A stretch of 64,000 nucleotides of DNA, from NCBI RefSeq assembly GCF_021596945.1, contig NZ_CP063779.1, forward strand, positions 1,525,592 to 1,589,591, in the 5' to 3' direction. Source of the stretch: Mongoliitalea daihaiensis (GTDB lineage Bacteria > Bacteroidota > Bacteroidia > Cytophagales > Cyclobacteriaceae). The notes under the pieces are model-generated. The model saw nothing but the letters and a program-made list of their open reading frames with translations. It was not told the DNA's origin and searched no databases. Below, piece by piece: positions 62,171-64,000 of the stretch (the first letter of the stretch is position 1; the number at the start of each line of letters is the position of its first letter). Both the position numbers and the translations under genes were made by a program.

Positions 62171-64000
62171 TGAAAAAGATTACACTAGTTATTTTTCTAC
62201 TGTTAGTGGTAGGGGTAGCACAAGCTCAAGTGAGGCTTGGACAGAGTCGCTATACCCCCTCACGCCCTGTGGATATTTTAGAATTAAATTATTCGAAGCC
62301 TCAAAAATTCAGGATAGCAGAGATCAAAGCAGTTGGATTGACTACCTTGGATGAGACGGCGATTATTTCCTTAGCAGGTCTGAGGGTGGATGATGTGATT
62401 TCGGTTCCGGGTGAGGCAACATCCAATGCCTTAAAAAAATTATGGGGGCAGGGGATTATCGGAGATGTAAAGTTGCTGGTAACCAAAATTGAAGGAGATG
62501 ATATTTTTTTATTGTTAGAGCTAAGTGAGCGCCCTCGATTCAGCCGAGTTGAATTTACTGGTGTTACCAAAACCCAGGAGTCAGAATTAAAGGATAAAAT
62601 TAAAATTAGGGGAAGAGTGGTTCGAGATGATGTCTTGAGTACTTCCCAGCGAAATATCCGTCAGTATTTTGTGGATAAAGGATTTTTAAATACAGATGTT
62701 AAGGTCATTCAAGAGCGAGATACCACCTTACCTAATTCTGTTAAATTGAAATTTGATGTAGACACCAAATCTAAGGTTAAAATTAATCAAGTCAATGTCT
62801 ATGGGAATGAAGAAGTCAGTGATAAAAAGATCAAAGGCAAGCTGAAAAACACCAAAGAACATGCCCGTATGCATTTGGTAAGGGATTTTTGGTCAAGAAT
62901 TACCAATACTACGCCGGCGTCCGCCAAGGATGCGATCGTTTATCGGAATATAGTTTCTGACGAAGAAGTAAAATCTTACTTCAACAAAACGATGAAATTG
63001 AACTTTTTCAACTCCTCCAAATACGTAGCTAAAGAATTTAAAGAAGATAAAGACAAATTAATTGCCTTTTATAACTCCCGAGGGTATAGGGATGCCACCA
63101 TTCTGGCAGACTCTACTTACCGTTTTTCAGAAAACACGATCAATGTTGACATTTCTCTAGAAGAAGGTGCTAAGTACTACTACCGAAACATTAATTTCGT
63201 TGGAAATTACCTGCATACTGATCAGGAATTATTGTCTAGATTAGGGATCGAAAAAGGGGATGTATACAACAAAGAAAAGTTGGACAAACGACTCAATTAT
63301 GATCCTCAAAAAGGGGATGATGTGAGTTCCTTGTATCAAGATAATGGATATTTGTTTTTCCAGATCGATCCAGTAGAGGTGATGGTGGAAGCGGATTCCA
63401 TAGATATTGAGATGAGGGTGTTTGAAGGTCCTCAGGTAACCGTAAATTCCGTAACCATTCAAGGGAATGAGCGTACTTCCGATCACGTGGTGATGCGTGA
63501 AATCCGGATTCTTCCAGGTCAGAAATTCAACAGAAGTGCCTTGGTACGTACCATCCGTGAATTGTCCCAATTAGGATACTTTGATCCAGAGAATATTGAA
63601 CCAGATATGCGTCCAAACTTTGAGGACGCTACGGTGGATATTATCTTCAAATTGGAAGAGCGTCCCAATGACCAAATCGAGCTTTCCGGTGGTTGGGGTG
63701 GTTTCTTTGGATTTGTGGGAACTGTGGGGTTGGTATTTAATAACTTCTCCTTACGAAATATTGGTAATTTTGAGAAATGGAGACCACTTCCTGTAGGAGA
63801 TGGACAACGACTTTCTTTACGAGTACAGGCAAATGGGCGACAGTTTCAAAACTATTCAATTTCCTTAACGGAACCTTGGTTTGGTGGGAAAAAGCCAAAT
63901 GCATTAAGTTTCAGTTTTAATCATTCTGTACAGCGACAAGTTGATTTCTTCAATCAGCAAAATCCAGGGCAAGAGGTTGGCTTTTTCAAAATTACGGGAG
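62170..64000 (+). CDS. bamA: Outer-membrane assembly protein BamA, 3' end cut by window
   Basis: Central subunit of the outer-membrane protein insertion machine. The visible 610 residues have a signal peptide (to about Q20) and five POTRA domains (about 48-121, 122-198, 203-330, 336-419 and 422-497); the barrel starts at about 500. The third POTRA has an insert of about 60 residues (about 228-290) that I have seen described for Bacteroidota only as a general enlargement. The gene overlaps uppS by 1 base and runs past base 64000. The neighbouring surA-type genes supply its chaperones. Confidence 0.95.
   Translation, partial: MKKITLVIFLLLVVGVAQAQVRLGQSRYTPSRPVDILELNYSKPQKFRIAEIKAVGLTTLDETAIISLAGLRVDDVISVPGEATSNALKKLWGQGIIGDVKLLVTKIEGDDIFLLLELSERPRFSRVEFTGVTKTQESELKDKIKIRGRVVRDDVLSTSQRNIRQYFVDKGFLNTDVKVIQERDTTLPNSVKLKFDVDTKSKVKINQVNVYGNEEVSDKKIKGKLKNTKEHARMHLVRDFWSRITNTTPASAKDAIVYRNIVSDEEVKSYFNKTMKLNFFNSSKYVAKEFKEDKDKLIAFYNSRGYRDATILADSTYRFSENTINVDISLEEGAKYYYRNINFVGNYLHTDQELLSRLGIEKGDVYNKEKLDKRLNYDPQKGDDVSSLYQDNGYLFFQIDPVEVMVEADSIDIEMRVFEGPQVTVNSVTIQGNERTSDHVVMREIRILPGQKFNRSALVRTIRELSQLGYFDPENIEPDMRPNFEDATVDIIFKLEERPNDQIELSGGWGGFFGFVGTVGLVFNNFSLRNIGNFEKWRPLPVGDGQRLSLRVQANGRQFQNYSISLTEPWFGGKKPNALSFSFNHSVQRQVDFFNQQNPGQEVGFFKITG

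Overview
The window looks like a chromosomal housekeeping region of a Bacteroidota bacterium, most likely a Cytophagales member of the Cyclobacteriaceae type (Algoriphagus, Belliella or Cyclobacterium-like). The evidence is a type IX secretion/gliding cluster (PorP/SprF-like, GldK, GldL, GldM, GldN, plus PorW/SprE), several Bacteroidota-restricted families (DUF4270, DUF4271, DUF5916, DUF6089), TAnnTTTG-type -7 promoter boxes, few recognisable Shine-Dalgarno sites, frequent TTG/GTG starts, and an ATP synthase operon lacking beta and epsilon. The genus is inference from gene content. I see no tRNA, rRNA, CRISPR array, insertion sequence, prophage or plasmid signature. No stretch longer than about 160 bases lacks a gene. 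The two longest gaps (3600-3759 and 60434-60589) are AT-rich leaders; the first shows no convincing element, the second a weak terminator.

Layout. 1-9.6 kb: 3' part of polA, then radA, a single-domain response regulator, a DUF5916 outer-membrane protein, a DUF1648-like membrane protein, a secreted six-hairpin glycosidase and a small secreted protein. 9.7-13.8 kb: DASH-type cryptochrome/photolyase, alpha/beta hydrolase, glmS. 13.9-18.4 kb: DUF4270 lipoprotein and a truncated, probably non-catalytic glycogen-synthase N-domain, divergent from panC-panD and a flippase-like membrane protein. 18.4-21.5 kb: YugP-type zinc peptidase, acyl-CoA dehydrogenase, AraC-type regulator. 21.5-25.8 kb: three overlapping SurA/PpiC-type periplasmic folding factors. 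25.9-28.7 kb: partner-switching module (HATPase, STAS, membrane-GAF-SpoIIE phosphatase). 28.8-34.7 kb: DUF4197 lipoprotein, DUF721 protein, hemW, an Omp85-family protein, DUF4271 protein, hemD.

34.7-47.1 kb is the type IX secretion neighbourhood: PorP/SprF-like protein, gldK-gldL-gldM-gldN, then uvrC, a class A penicillin-binding protein and porW/sprE on the other strand. 47.2-54.1 kb: an M23 peptidase and a bactofilin run straight into atpZ, a small membrane protein and atpB-E-F-H-A-G. Two GC-rich hairpins sit inside the atp operon, at atpE/atpF and atpA/atpG. 54.2-64 kb: a UbiA-like polytopic membrane protein, a ceramidase-like hydrolase, pdxJ, then yqeY-cvpA-pabA/trpG, a CBS-domain protein, nadK, a DUF6089 protein, uppS and the 5' part of bamA, which runs off the window.

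The main themes are the bacterial envelope (outer-membrane assembly, periplasmic folding, peptidoglycan synthesis and remodelling, type IX secretion), cofactor synthesis (pantothenate, haem, pyridoxal phosphate, NADP, folate or tryptophan) and energy conversion. I did not find a clearly new defence or mobile system. The best candidates for new biology are the degenerate glycogen-synthase domain next to DUF4270, the partner-switching module without a sigma factor nearby, the PPIase-like trio with a degenerate middle member, the hairpins inside the atp operon, and the uncharacterised membrane proteins beside hemD and after the atp operon. All calls come from reading the sequence; no database search was run.
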